Positions 45,832 to 56,672 of a DNA stretch of 64,000 nucleotides are shown here, piece after piece. Below the pieces are notes generated by a model. The model ran no database searches, was not told where the DNA came from, and was given only the letters and a program-made list of their open reading frames with translations. How positions within the stretch are numbered: position 1 is the stretch's first letter; each line of letters starts with the position of its first letter. The translations under genes were made by a program, and so were the position numbers. The DNA is taken from contig NC_083586.1 of NCBI RefSeq assembly GCF_027579695.1, positions 8,432,001-8,496,000 of the forward strand, written 5' to 3'. Source of the DNA: Neoarius graeffei (taxonomy: Eukaryota; Chordata; Actinopteri; Siluriformes; Ariidae).

Positions 45832-48154
45832 GTATTGACATTTCAATTTTGTCTTGTCTCTTGCTGTTGATTTTTGTCTGTCACTGCTGTGCCTTTTAAC
45901 AAAGTGTCCCTGTCTCTTGTCTTAAGCTACATTTTACTTACTACAAAACATCTCTAAAATAGTTGCACCACTCTTACTAAACTTATGCTCATATTTGATT
46001 GGTTGTTCTCTAGAATCATATAGTTGAGCAGATCTGGCCTGAGGTGAACAGCAGGGTCAATTACCCACTCAAAGAGGCCCTTATCCAGCTTACCGATCAA
46101 GAACTCCTGGACATGGACTGCAACATCAGCAGATACTGTGTGTCTAACCTGACAAGACAGCTGTCTGAACTTGGCATGAGAAAAGTGATTGACACTTGGA
46201 ATGCACACAGAATTCCTGGTACCTGTACCCTTTATATTGCATTGCATTGTCTTTTATTGTCTTCTCTTTGTCTATGCATGGGACAGTGAGAAACGTAATT
46301 TCAAGTCCTTTTCCTGTAATTTAATTACAGGAAAAGGAATACCCAATCAACTGGCCAAAGATGGCTGTCTGAAAAAGGTGCCTGAGGGACTTCTACCTCA
46401 TGCGGCAGAAGCAGCTGACCTGTACCAGAAGGAAGTGGGAAACTCTCTAACAAGAGTCTCCTGCTTTAGAACAGACCCACTCCAACTTGATGAGAAGATT
46501 AGTGTTGAGCGCCTGTTTGCTGAAACCTACCCTGATTTGACATATCTGTACAACAGTGTTGTTAACAGAGACTTCAAACCCTTTCAGGATACACTGGGCC
46601 ACCTTATAAACCTTACCAATTCTCACATTTAATAGATTGAGTGACTAAAATTCTATGCATGCTGTACATGGCAATTACTAATCAATGACAAAAATCAACT
46701 TGACATAATCAATAAAGACAATCAACTTCACAATGTGCTTTTTTATTTTTACAATTTACCTTACATTTTTTATGTTCAAGGTTTCACCAACTGTTTCTCA
46801 CAGATGCCTCCAACATGGCAGTGTTTGCTCAGCTGAATAACAAAGTTTTGCAAAAAGTTGTTCGACAAAAAACTAAACAAATAAACTCTTATAAACATGT
46901 TAACACAAAATGTGTTTTTTTAAAGTATTTCTTTTACTTACTCTTTCATTATCAATAAAGAAAATCAACTAAACAATGTGTGTGTTTTTTTTAAGGTTTA
47001 ACCATCAACTGTTTCTCACGAATGCCTCCAACATGGCAGTGTTTTGCAAAAAGCTGCTAGACAAAAAAGTAAAAAATAAACTCGTATAAACATGTAAACA
47101 TAAAATAAGTCTTTTTAAAGTATTTCTCTTTTACTTTCTCTTTTTTATTTTACTTAGGATAAAAATATCCTTTGGCTTACAAATGAACATTGGCAGATAA
47201 TGTATAAGGTGTTTAGTCCACCTTAATAATTACTTCTAAGGCATTCAGGGCCTCAGGAAGCCCAGACACCTCCACCAAATTCAAGGCCAGGTTGTCTGCC
47301 CTACATCTTAGGCATTCGTTGCTTGTGTGCAGTGACCGTGTGATGCAAGTTTTGCATCCAAGGATTGCCCTGCAGCAAGTTGCCAGCATTGGGTCCATCA
47401 CTGGCCCTGCAAGACAGACAAAAAAATAATTAGACACCAGGGATGCAACAGTACAATGTGCCTACGGTTCGGTACGGTTCAGGGTTTTAGGGCCATGGAT
47501 ATGGTTCTACTTCAGCACAATATATAGACAGGAGCACAATATATACACAGGAGTATAAGTTTAAACATACAGTATATCAGAAGTAAACCCCATATACTGT
47601 ATGTATATGTACCAAATTTGATAGCTTTGTATGCATATTTAATATTTAAATTAATTTCTTTTATAGAGGTCTCAGGAAGATATTTCTCCTTTAAAGGCAC
47701 ACACAAAGTTAGGTGATCTGGTCAGTTGACCTTTCATACTGGTCACATGATTTTGACACAGGTTAATCTAGAAAGTCTATTGTTCAATTTTAAAGAAAAA
47801 GTTGCCATTTAAACCTAATAGGAACCACTCTGGAGCTTCCAAAAGACAGGAAAAAAAGTTGGTCACTAATGTGATCGCTGGGATTAAATGGGTTAAGGAA
47901 CACGCCAACATTTAGGGGAACTAGCCTGTTTGAAAATGTGACAACATACTGTACCTTTACACACACAGCAGCTGAATGCAGCTCTAATATATTCAGCTTG
48001 TTCCTCAGTCAAGATATGTGTACTTCTGGATTCGATGGCCAGCTTGGAGAGTTTTTTGATGGCATCGGTCACATCTGTGAGGGACTGGGCCGCCATAACC
48101 ACCTCTTCAATTTTTTCATACGCCTCTTGGAGGCCCATTGCATCATCATTTTGG

Positions 48155-48842
48155 CTAAAAACAAGAACAATATTTGAAGAAGAAACATTACAAAACTCTA
48201 AATATATAGTTTTTAAATTATATTGTCCTCAAGTAATCTCAATCAAAAAGCCACTTAAATGTTATAATTAAACACAGCATGTCAAGCCCAAACAAAATAA
48301 GATGGACTGATTTGAAGTTAACTACATTTGTAGAAACTATTTTTTGTAAACTTATCACAAATGCACTTCGAGGGTTTTGCATCTGAACCCTTCGTTTCAC
48401 TAGTTTGCCCTTTAGTGCTTGGTGTACAGTAAAAGCACGTTTGGCATGGTAGCTGGCCTTGGTCCTGGGATGCTTAAAGTGATATCCGCTCACACCCCTG
48501 TGTGTATAGAGGGATGGTAGAGTGGGACCACTAGTGAAATGGAGGAGGTGGGAAAATTCATGAAGCCTTCACACATGACAGGTGAATGAGCAGGAGGGAT
48601 TAAATCTCTGAGAAGGTGGGAGAAGGTAAGACAGCTGTCAGTCACTCCACGGGCTTCCTCCCGAACTATGTTTTAAAAACAACATTTACATTTGTTGACA
48701 GTTCTTTGATTAAGCGAGGATGTGATTCTTCCGGATTTTTCCGGAATTCTGGATTTTCAGGCATAAAAATGCGACCTTCGTGAATCATGCAAATTTGTTT
48801 GTTTGTTTTTTTTTGGGGGGGGGGGGTAGGACCACATTACCA
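48155..48842. other. RING-gene intron, no exon confirmed
   Basis: Minus-strand 48490-48330 has an open stretch reading FKHPRTKASYHAKRAFTVHQ. It could be the missing exon, but neither frame nor acceptor fits the neighbouring exons, so I leave it unassigned. The rest is intron-like. Confidence 0.4.
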
Positions 48843-48853
48843 CATTATCCATA

Positions 48854-49805
48854 GACATATACACATAGACGCCGCCTTCTGCGTAGAATCATACGTCATC
48901 CTCGCCGCCATATTGGATGTGGCAAAGTGGAAATTCTTCAACCGTCTCTGGTATAGTGTCTAGACAGTAGCCGAGAATAAAGATGCCTCATTCATGTGCT
49001 GCGTTTAACTGTACCAACAGGTTTACCGTCCAAACGAGATCACATGGGATTACCTTTCACAAGTGAGACTGGAAAAATACTTTTCAATACTGTTCCTTCA
49101 GTCTTCAGTCTCCCAGCTCATCTCCACCGGGTAGGTGTAGAGTTATAAGCAGTGAGAATTAGATAATACAGTGCCACACTATGATGAACGTTTTTGAACG
49201 TATGATGAATGTTTTTAACGTTTCTAAATGTGAAGGAATCAGTGATGTATTTTGTTTTGGTATGATGTTAGAACCTGGCCAAACTCAGTTTGGCGGTCAT
49301 TCAGCTCACTTTATTCAACGAGAGTAGGTCTGTGTGGTGACTCAATAAATAAAACAGTAAATTTTTATTTTCATTCACTATTTCCAGTTTTTCCACTATT
49401 TCCATCATTTATCATATTCAGTCTTGTCGGTTGGTTATTGTGGCCTCAGGTTTTGGTAGCTTGCTACGGTATGCTGACTGATTAGCTTACCTGAGCTATC
49501 TATCGCGTATCTGTCACTAGTTTGCAGTGTACAGGGTATTTCGCACACTATTTATAACCATCACATTAAAAGTTATATATGTTGTTTTGATGCCTGTTTG
49601 TTTCCCAAAGACGTGTGTGTCTTAATGGGTGAATAAAAGGCATCAAGTTAAATATTATTGTAGAAAGGGGCTTTATGAAGTTCAGTACATTTACTTGCAT
49701 TGGTTTACGGGGAAGATTTGCCACATCCAATATGGCGGACACACTGACGTATCCCAGCAACGGGCCACCAGCTCAATGCGGCGTCTATGTTTATATGTCT
49801 TATGA
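48854..49805 (+). mobile_element. P-type transposon, internally deleted
   Basis: The left end GACATATACACATAGACGCC is matched inversely by GGCGTCTATGTTTATATGTC at the right end. A direct repeat CATTATCCATA flanks it (48843-48853 and 49806-49816). P elements make 8-bp duplications, so part of this match may be the terminus itself. It holds the THAP exon at 48983 and then noncoding sequence. An internal inverted word, CCATATTGGATGTGGCAAA, recurs inversely near 49717. Confidence 0.88.
48983..49063 (+). pseudogene. THAP-domain first exon of a P-type transposase
   Basis: Same MPHSCAAFNCTNRFTVQTRS start as at 45230. The donor reads CACAAGTGAGA where the other copy has CACAGGTGAGA. No catalytic exons follow before the right terminus, so only the DNA-binding N-terminus remains. 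Confidence 0.85.
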
Positions 49806-49816
49806 CATTATCCATA

Positions 49817-50047
49817 GGCAACTCCAATGAGCCACGCGTGCGCATAATAACCTACCCTAGGTTAAGCGGTACCAATAATAATAAAAAAAAAGCCCATTAT
49901 GCATAACGCGAGAGTAACCTTTATGTGACCCGAGTCTTGAAGACTTGAACAAAGTTAGCTAGCTAGCTAATGTCGTTAGCGTTACGGTTAGCTCAGCCAG
50001 GAAGCACCGGGTTTGCTAAAGCAGTGTGAGGGAAGAGTGAAGGTGTG
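49817..50047 (+). promoter_or_regulatory. Probable 5' flank and leader of the ryk-like exon
   Basis: Moderately CpG-containing DNA (CACGCGTGCGCATAATAAC, GCATAACGCGAGAG) with a GCTAGCTAGCTAA run near 49960. No TATA box is convincing. It could hold a TATA-less promoter, judged by position only. Confidence 0.35.
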
Positions 50048-50273
50048 ATGCTGGGGCAAAAGGAGGCAGCGCAGGGCGCTGAGGGTCACCGGACGGAGTT
50101 CCATGCTCGGCCGCTTCCAGCCCTCAGGACACTCGGGGGCTCCATGCTGCTCCTGCTGCTCCAGGTGGCCCTGTGCCTTGCCAGACCCAACGGGGTAATC
50201 AGCACCAACAGCCATAACAACCACCCGAGTGTCAACGTTTACATGAGTGAAGATGAGGTGAAGAAACTTCTGG
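50048..50273 (+). CDS. ryk: Probable exon 1 of ryk (Wnt co-receptor pseudokinase)
   Basis: ATG at 50048 opens a frame of 75 codons, ending at CTTCTGG before a GTGAGT donor (50274). An inner Met at about residue 33 precedes MLLLLLQVALCLARPNG, a clear signal peptide, so either ATG could serve. The last residues SVNVYMSEDEVKKLLG match the conserved start of the RYK extracellular WIF domain (in mammals SVSLYLSEDEVRRLIG), and the exon ends at the Gly codon in phase 1, as I recall for RYK. RYK binds Wnt ligands at the plasma membrane and has an inactive kinase domain. No other ryk exon is seen in this window; its first intron is usually long. The exon lies within an intron of the RING gene and inside the terminal repeats of the 30.6-kb element. 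A (GT)n run follows at 50326-50375. The identity rests on a short match. Confidence 0.65.
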
Positions 50274-50325
50274 GTGAGTGTGTGTGTTGTGTGTGTGGGG
50301 GGTTTCCCTCTCTCAGTCCATGTTG

Positions 50326-50326
50326 G

Positions 50327-50375
<49 letters not shown>
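50326..50375. repeat. (GT)n microsatellite
   Basis: A TG/GT run just downstream of the ryk-like exon. Confidence 0.9.
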
Positions 50376-50377
<2 letters not shown>

Positions 50378-50570
50378 AAAGCAGCCTGGATGTAGAAACA
50401 CATTACACTGTTAGCTTGCAAACTAATTTAATACTTTACATAAATACACACGAGTGAAGTTAGGAATTAATCAGTTTGTTAATTCATCAACAGTTTTGTT
50501 TTCCAGGTAGTAGTTTTAAAGTGTGTCCCAGTTTGAATTCACTGGAAATTTTAGTTAGTTAGTAACACAT

Positions 50571-50755
50571 TGTGTCAGCGGGGGCGTGGTCAAGCGCCGG
50601 TCTGTGACAGGAGGGCGGAGTCGGGGAAGGTAAGTAACAGAATCGCTACACCTGAGGGTAATTAACCTGTGTTTTGTGTGTGTTTTCCCCAGTAAACCGC
50701 TCCCTATTTAAGGAGGGAGAGTGAGAGCGGAAGGGAGCTTTTCCAGAGGAGACTA

Positions 50756-50792
<37 letters not shown>

Positions 50793-50906
50793 TCTGATGC
50801 TTGATTTAAATTGTCCGACTGAAAAGTACGGCAATAAAGCCTTCTGTTCCCCCTGATCTCTGTCTTGCCGTCCTCTGTGCTCCACCCACACGTTATTCTC
50901 GCTACA
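50571..50906 (+). repeat. 5' LTR of the Gmr1-like fossil
   Basis: TGTGTCAGCGGGGGCGTGG ... ATTCTCGCTACA. It contains CTATTTAAGG (TATA-like) and AATAAAGCC (poly-A signal) and a TG run at 50760-50790. A short G/A-rich leader with TGGTGCTGAAACCCGG follows as a candidate primer site. Confidence 0.92.
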
Positions 50907-50928
50907 GTGGTGCTGAAACCCGGAAAAG

Positions 50929-51990
50929 GTGGAGCACCAGTCCTGCAGCTCCATGGAATCCTCCCCGTTCGCGGACTTGGTCCACGCCCTCGCCACGGCT
51001 CAGCAGAGCCAGCACCAGGCACTCGTCACGCTCCGGAAGGAGCAGGAGCGCCTCTTCGAAGCCCTGGTGCTGGCTCAGCAGGAAGATCGAGAGACGTTCC
51101 GGCATCTCCTCGCATCGGCGGGGTCCACCAGCGCCCCGGCCACGGGCCCGTCTCCCCTCACCTTGACCAAGATCGGCCCGCAGGATGACCCCGAGGCTTT
51201 CATCACCTTGTTCGAGCAGGTCACCAAAGCCTCGGGGTGGCCGATGGAGCAGCGCGCGGCACGCCTCCTCCCCCTCCTGACAGGAGAGGCGCAGCTGGCC
51301 ACACTACAGCTCCCCGCCGACCGCTGGCTGGCCTACGCCGACCTTCCTCCAGCGCGTGGGGCACACGCCGGAGCAGCAGCACCAGCGCTTCCATGCACTG
51401 CGGATGGAGGAAGTCGGCAGGCCGTTCGCGTTCGGCCAGCAGCTCCGGGACGCCTGCTGGCAGTGGCTGAGGGCAGAAGATCACGATGCTGAGGGAATCA
51501 TCGACCAGGTGGTGCTGGAACAGTTCATCGCCCGCTTAACAGCCGGAACCGCGGAGTGGGTCCAGTGCCACCGCCCGACGTCGCTGGATCAGGCCGTAGG
51601 ACTGGCGGAGGATCATCTGGCGGCTGTTCCGGCGGCAGGACAACTGATGACATCGTCTTCTCTCTCCTCTTCTCTCTCTCTTTCTCCCCCCCTCCTCCCG
51701 TGTCCCGTCCTCGCCCCATTCCTCCACCACAGAGGCGGGGGCCGGCTTCACCCCAGCCGGCCCGCCGCACCCGTGGTGCCCTCCCGTTTCTCCCTTCTGT
51801 GTCTGTCTCCCCCCCCCTCAGGTGAGTGAGCCCCAAAACACAGCTGCAGAGGGAAGGCCTGGGCCGGTTTGCTGGCGCAGTGGGGAACCGGGCCACCTGC
51901 AGCAACAGTGTGCAGCGATGGAGGTGGGGGCGGTGGTGCAGATCCCTGACGCGCCAGAAGCTGCCCTCGATCGGGCTGGAGCATATCGCA
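50929..51990 (+). pseudogene. Gmr1-like gag
   Basis: Begins MEHQSCSSMESSPFADLVHA, with a coiled-coil-like Gln/Glu-rich start. The capsid-like core has DPEAFITLFEQVTKASGWPM and, later, LRMEEVGRPFAFGQQLRDAC. It ends in a knuckle-like CWRSGEPGHLQQQC near 51870. The core resembles the SCAN-related capsid fold typical of these gags. It is GC-rich, unlike its surroundings. Fossil, broken. Confidence 0.8.
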
Positions 51991-54900
51991 TACCGGTAAG
52001 TGTACAAGGGGCTACATATCAGGCGTTGGTGGATTCAGGTTGCAATCAGACCTCGATCCGCCAAAGCCTGGTGCAAGACGAGGCATTGGGGGAAGCACAA
52101 GGGGTGAAGGTGTTGTGTGTGCACGGGGATATTCACAGCTACCCATTGGTGTCGGTCCACATACATTTCAGAGGGGAAAAATCGATAGTGAAGGCGGCGG
52201 TTAATCCTCGCCTCACCCACTCTTTGATCTTGGGGACTGATTGGCCGGGATTTCGGGATTTGATGGCACGCCGAGTAAAGAGTGGGTCCTGCCGGTTGAC
52301 AGGGGAAGGTCCCAGCGTCGCTTTGGCTGGAGCTGCGGTCGCAGAGCCATCTACGTCATCTCCGCGACAGAGTGAGGAGCCGCCGGCCCCTCCTCTTTCT
52401 ATTGGGGAATCCCTCGCGGATTTCCCACTGGAACAATCGCGAGACGAGACTCTGCGACACGCGTTTGACCAAGTGAGAGTAATCGATGGTCAAATGCTCC
52501 AGCCGAACGCCACCCTGTCCTTCCCCTATTTTTCCATTTTAAAGGATAGGTTATACCGAGTGACTCAGGACACTCAGACGAAAGAGCAAGTCACCCAGTT
52601 GTTAATTCCAAAGAGCCGCCGGGAATTGGTATTCCAGGCGGCTCACTTTAATCCCATGGCTGGATACCTCGGGCAGGATAAGACACTCGCCCAGATAATG
52701 GCCCGATTCTATTGGCCGGGGATTCACGGCGACGTCTGTAAGTGGTGTACGGCATGCCGCGAATGCCAGTTAGTAAATCCAGCGGCCATTCCAAAAGCGC
52801 TCTTGCGCCCCCTACCATTAATCGAGACCCCATTCGAAAGAATTGGGATGGATCTCGTCGGGCCATTAGATCGGTCAACATGAGGGTACCGCTTTATATT
52901 GGTTCTGGTGGACTATGCAACGCGATACCTGGAAGCGGTGCCTCTTCGCAATATCTCAGCATGCAGTATTGCAGAGGCCCTCTTCCATGGCATCTCCCCG
53001 GTTGGAATCCCGAAAGAGATTCTGACTGACCAAGGCACCTCGTTTATGTCACGAACACTGAGCGAACTGTATGGGCTACTGGGTATTAAGCCGATCTGCA
53101 CCAGCGTTTATCACCCACAGACGGACGGTTTAGTTGAACGGTTCAATCGCACCCTCAAGAATATTATCAAAAAATTCGTAAGTGAGGAAGCACGTAACTG
53201 GGATAAGTGGCTCGAACCCTTGTTGTTTGCAGTGCGAGAGGTCCCCCAAGCCTCCACGGGGTTTTCCCCGTTTGAATTATTATATGGGCATAAGCCGCGT
53301 GGCATCTTAGATGTACTGCGGGAAAATTGGGAGGAGGGACCTTCACAGAGCAAAAACGAAATTCAGTACGTTATGGATCTGCACGCAAAACTCCACACGC
53401 TCACCCACCTAACTCAGGAGAATTTGCGGCAGGCCCAGGAACGGCAAACCCGCCTGTACAACAAGGGCATGCGCCTTAGAGAGTTCACTCCGGGAGATAA
53501 GGTACTTGTCCTGTTGCCCACGTCGAGCTCCAAATTAATCGCTAAGTGGCAAGGACCCTTTGAGGTCACACGGCGAGTCGGGGACGTTGACTATGAGGTT
53601 AGGCGAACGGACGGGGGGGGCACTACAGATCTACTACCTCAATCTGCTGAAACTCTGGAACGAGGAGGTCCCCGTGGCATTGGTGTCGGTAGTTCCGGAG
53701 AAGGCAGAGCTGGGGCCGGAGGTCCAAAAAGGGACATTGGCATCTCGTACCTCTCCGGTCCCCTGTGGAGACCACCTCTCCCCGACCCAACTCACGGAGG
53801 TCGCCCAGTTGCAGGCCGAGTTTTCGGATGTGTTCTCGCCCCTGCCCGGTCGCACTAACCTCATAGAACACCACATAGAGATGCCCCCGGGGGTGGTAGT
53901 GCGTAGCCGTCCTTATAGATTACCCAAACACAAAAAAAGGTGGTTCGGGAAGAACTTCAGGCCATGCTCGAAATGGGCATCGTCGAGGAGTCCCACAGTG
54001 ACTGGAGCAGCCCGGTGGTCTTGGTTCCCAAAGGCCGACGGCTCGGTCCGGTTCTGTGTGGACTATAGAAAAGTCAACGCGGTGTCTAAATTCGACGCGT
54101 ACCCAATGCCTCTTATTGATGAGCTGCTCGATCGACTAGGCACGGCTCGCTTTTACTCGACACTGGATTTGACAAAGGGATATTGGCAGATCCCCTTGAC
54201 TCCATTATCCTGGGAAAAAGTGGCCTTTTCCACACCGTTCGGCTTACACCAGTTCATCACACTTCCGTTTGGGCTGTTTGGGGCACCCGCTACGTTTCAG
54301 CGGCTGATGGACCGAGTCCTCCGGCCCCATGCCACCTATGTGGCCGCTTACCTAGACGACATCATCATTTATAGTAATGACTGGCAGCGGCACCTGCAAC
54401 ACTTGAGGGCCATCCTTAGGTCGCTGAGGCGGGCTGGGCTCACTGCCAACCCGAAGAAGTGTGCGATTGGGTGGGTGGAAGTATGGTATCTGGGCTTCCA
54501 CTTGGGTAACGGGCAGGTGTGTCCCCAAATTAATAAGACAGCAGCGATTGCGGCCTGCCCGAGGCCCAAGACCAAAAAGGGGGTGAGACAGTTCCTGGGG
54601 CTGGCTGGCTACTATCGTAGGTTTATACCTAATTATTCAGACGTCACCAGCCCGCTGACTGACCTCACTAAAAAGGGGGCGCCAGATCCGGTCCAGTGGA
54701 CGGAGCAGTGCCAGCGGGCTTTCTCTGAGGTAAAGGCTGCACTGTGTGGGGGGCCACTTTTACACTCCCCTGACTTCTCTCTCCCTTTTTTGTTACAGAC
54801 GGATGCGTCGGACAGAGGGCTGGGGGCCGTTTTGTCCCAGCAGGTGGAGGGGGAGGATCGCCCAGTCCTATACATCAGCCGGAAGCTGTCAGTGCGTGAG

Positions 54901-55191
54901 GGGTGCTACAGCACAATTGAGAAAGAGTGCCTGGCGATCAAGTGGGCGGTCCTCGCCCTCCGTTACTACCTGCTGGGGCGCTCTTTCACCCTCTGTTTGG
55001 ACCATGCGCCCCTCCATTGGCTCCACCACATGAAGGATGCCAACGCGCGGATCACCCGTTGGTATCTGGCACTCCAACCCTTCAACTTCAAGGTGGTCCA
55101 CAGGCCGGGGGCGCAGATGGTCGTGACGGACTTCCTCTCCCGTCAAGGGGGGGGGGGAGTCGGCTGTGGGCCGGACAGGCGCCCGGCCTGA
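51990..55191 (+). pseudogene. Gmr1-like pol: protease, integrase, RT, RNase H
   Basis: Protease active site LVDSGCNQTSI (about 52025). The integrase HHCC start lies around HFNPMAGYLGQDKTLAQIMA and CTACRECQ, with core residues in GMDLVGPLD, LTDQGTSFMS and HPQTDGLVERFNRTLK (to about 53150). RT follows at 53950-54480 with VDYRKVNAVSKFDAYPMPLI and the catalytic YLDDIIIYS. RNase H has QTDASDRGLGAVLSQ and ends RPGAQMVVTDFLSRQ. The protein order is the point of interest. Broken fossil. Confidence 0.9.
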
Positions 55192-55208
55192 GTCGAGCGG
55201 TGGGGGTA

Positions 55209-55532
55209 TGTGGCAGTGGGGGCGTGGTCAAGCACCAGTCTGTGACAGGAGGGCGGAGTCGGGGAAGGTAAGTGGCAGAATCGCTACACCTGAGGGTAAT
55301 TAACCTGTGTTTTGTGTGTGTTTTCCCCAGTAAACCGCTCCCTATTTAAGGAGGGAGAGTGAGAGCGGAAGGGAGCTTTTCCAGAAGAGACTACAGCGTG
55401 TGTGTGTGTGTGTGTGTCTCTGATGCTTGATTTAAATTATCCGACTGAAAAGTACGGCAATAAAACCTTCTGTTCCCCCTGATCTCTGTCCTGCCGTCCT
55501 CTGTGCTCCACCTACACGTTATTCTCGCTACA
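55209..55532 (+). repeat. 3' LTR of the Gmr1-like fossil
   Basis: TGTGGCAGTGGGGGCGTGG ... ATTCTCGCTACA, preceded by a G-rich polypurine tract (GCGGTGGGGGTA). Confidence 0.92.
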
Positions 55533-55558
55533 CACATCTATAAACGAGCGCTATTACA

Positions 55559-55703
55559 CATGCGTATGAACAGGCCGAATCCCAAACGGCTCCTGGTTGG
55601 AGACGGCGTGCACTACTGTAGAAGCCTTTTTATACTTTCTATAGGGTGGTTTTGGAGAGAGCTGGGAGGCATTTGGGATTCAGCCGCAGCTAGCTGCTCT
55701 TTT

Positions 55704-55741
<38 letters not shown>

Positions 55742-55867
55742 ACTGAATACCAAATGCCCCCCAGCTCTCTCCAAAACCGCCCTATAGAAAATATAAAAAG
55801 GCTTCTACAGTAGTGCACTCCGTCTTCAACCAGGAGCCGTTTGGAATTTGGCTTGTTCATAATCATG
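55559..55867. repeat. Foldback MITE with (AAT)n centre
   Basis: Left arm CATGCGTATGAACAGGCCGA... and right arm ...GGCTTGTTCATAATCATG are inverted over about 130 bp each. The words GGCTCCTGGTTGGAGACGG and CCAAAACCGCCCTATAGAAA pair across the loop, which is a (TAA)n run at 55707-55739. No gene. Confidence 0.85.
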
Positions 55868-55929
55868 ATGATAATGATATGATATAATTATAAAATAATA
55901 ATAATTATTATTATTATTATTACTATTAG

Positions 55930-56026
55930 ACTGCACGGTGGTGTAGTGGTTAGCACTGTCGCCTCACAGCAAGAAGGTCCTGGGTTTGAGCTGTGTGGCC
56001 GGCAAGGGCCTTTCTGTGTGGAGTTA
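55930..56026 (+). mobile_element. SINE head fragment
   Basis: The first ~95 bp of the main SINE family (CACGGTGGTGTAGTGGTTAG ... CTTTCTGTGTGGAGTT), cut after the B box. It starts beside an ATT/AAT simple repeat. Confidence 0.85.
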
Positions 56027-56481
56027 AACTGCTCACCTTGAATTCCATTTGGCCATTAACAGGAGTCATTATAACATCTCATTGGTAAAGTTCTCTGAAA
56101 CTGTCTGTTTATACCACATCACACTGCTGCCGTGTCGTATTATGGGTCTATATATTTTCCTGCTTTTTTGTCCTTGGCCAATCACATCCCTGTTAAGGGT
56201 ACTTACCTTGATTTCCTTCTTTTCCCTGATTTTAGTTCAGCGAAGTGCATCTCTGGAAGGGCAAGAATTTTTCTCGCATTTTGCTTCCAGTATATGGAGC
56301 CTATAGAGAGGAAACAGGAATAGTATTTTAGATACATCTATGGATGTATAGGCAAAAGAAAAAGAAAAAGATCTATTTTTTTCCACTGAAATGACCCAGT
56401 ACTTTTTTTAGTCATCACCAAAACATTTAAGGACCCCTGATCTACACTACAAAGGCAAGAGGTTTTTTTTTTGTATAATAC
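56027..56481. other. RING-gene intron, nothing recognised
   Basis: Intron-like DNA with a T-rich stretch. No exon seen. Confidence 0.5.
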
Positions 56482-56672
56482 CTCTGGTTCCCTCTGAGTC
56501 CAGTATTTCATTTCCCTGCCCATCAGTCAGGATCAGGGGGTCATAGGCCCCTAGGGCATCTTGCACTTTGGCAAGAATGCCCTGAACTGTGGTATCCCCC
56601 TCCAGGAATCTGATCACCAGCATTCTGTTGGGTTGCAACCTGCCATTGACAAGCTCAGCCATGAACACAGAT

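Larger units (their letters stand above)
31873..46632 (+). pseudogene. DDE integrase-type transposase, spliced, decayed
   Basis: Exons by protein match and GT/AG sites: exon 1 at 31873-~32020, continuing at ~34341-34391 after a LINE insertion (MASLEAYSDLICEMLRRHATH, then VVSDAQLEVAVSSAVDE); exon 2 at 43252-43380 (KFMTGYLATKGI); exon 3 at 44088-44281 (GLWNFNPVPYNAAYMGHKLHL, AIDGYSRKVVAHATMP); exon 4 at 44496-44643 (WDQVRVDHGKEFYL); exon 5 at 46014-46218 ([20 protein letters not shown]); exon 6 at 46331-46632 (KGIPNQLAKDGC...LTNSHI, TAA). Candidate catalytic acids are the D of HLDQNEK or IDG, the D of VDHGKE and the E of HIVEQIWPE. The start resembles a resolvase-like helix-turn-helix. It probably cuts and joins the element ends. 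It is dead: exon 1 is split, exons 1 and 2 each hold an in-frame TGA where CGA is expected, and the exon 1 donor is not GT. Matches an 'integrase core domain' family I recall from fish. Confidence 0.85.
50571..55532 (+). mobile_element. Gmr1-like Ty3/gypsy fossil (integrase before RT)
   Basis: LTRs 50571-50906 and 55209-55532 flank gag, protease, integrase, then RT and RNase H, in that order. This order is copia-like but the proteins are Ty3/gypsy-like, as described for Gmr1-type elements of fish and other deuterostomes. The 5-bp target duplication CACAT is at 50566-50570 and 55533-55537. I count about a dozen base differences between the LTRs plus a TG-length difference, so it is fairly young. 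It has a few breaks and is not whole. Confidence 0.93.

Noticed and set aside
48239-48493. Minus-strand ORF reading FKHPRTKASYHAKRAFTVHQ, possibly a missing RING-gene exon or a zinc-knuckle in another frame
   Set aside because: It starts at GTG rather than ATG, the phase does not fit the exons at 56482 and 48154, and no convincing acceptor is seen.
50045-50395. 116-codon ORF extending past 50273 into the GT run
   Set aside because: The part after the GTGAGT donor is intron and microsatellite; only the part up to 50273 looks coding.
51525-52007. Antisense ORFs across the GC-rich gag region
   Set aside because: Shadows of the gag frame caused by high GC; no independent support.
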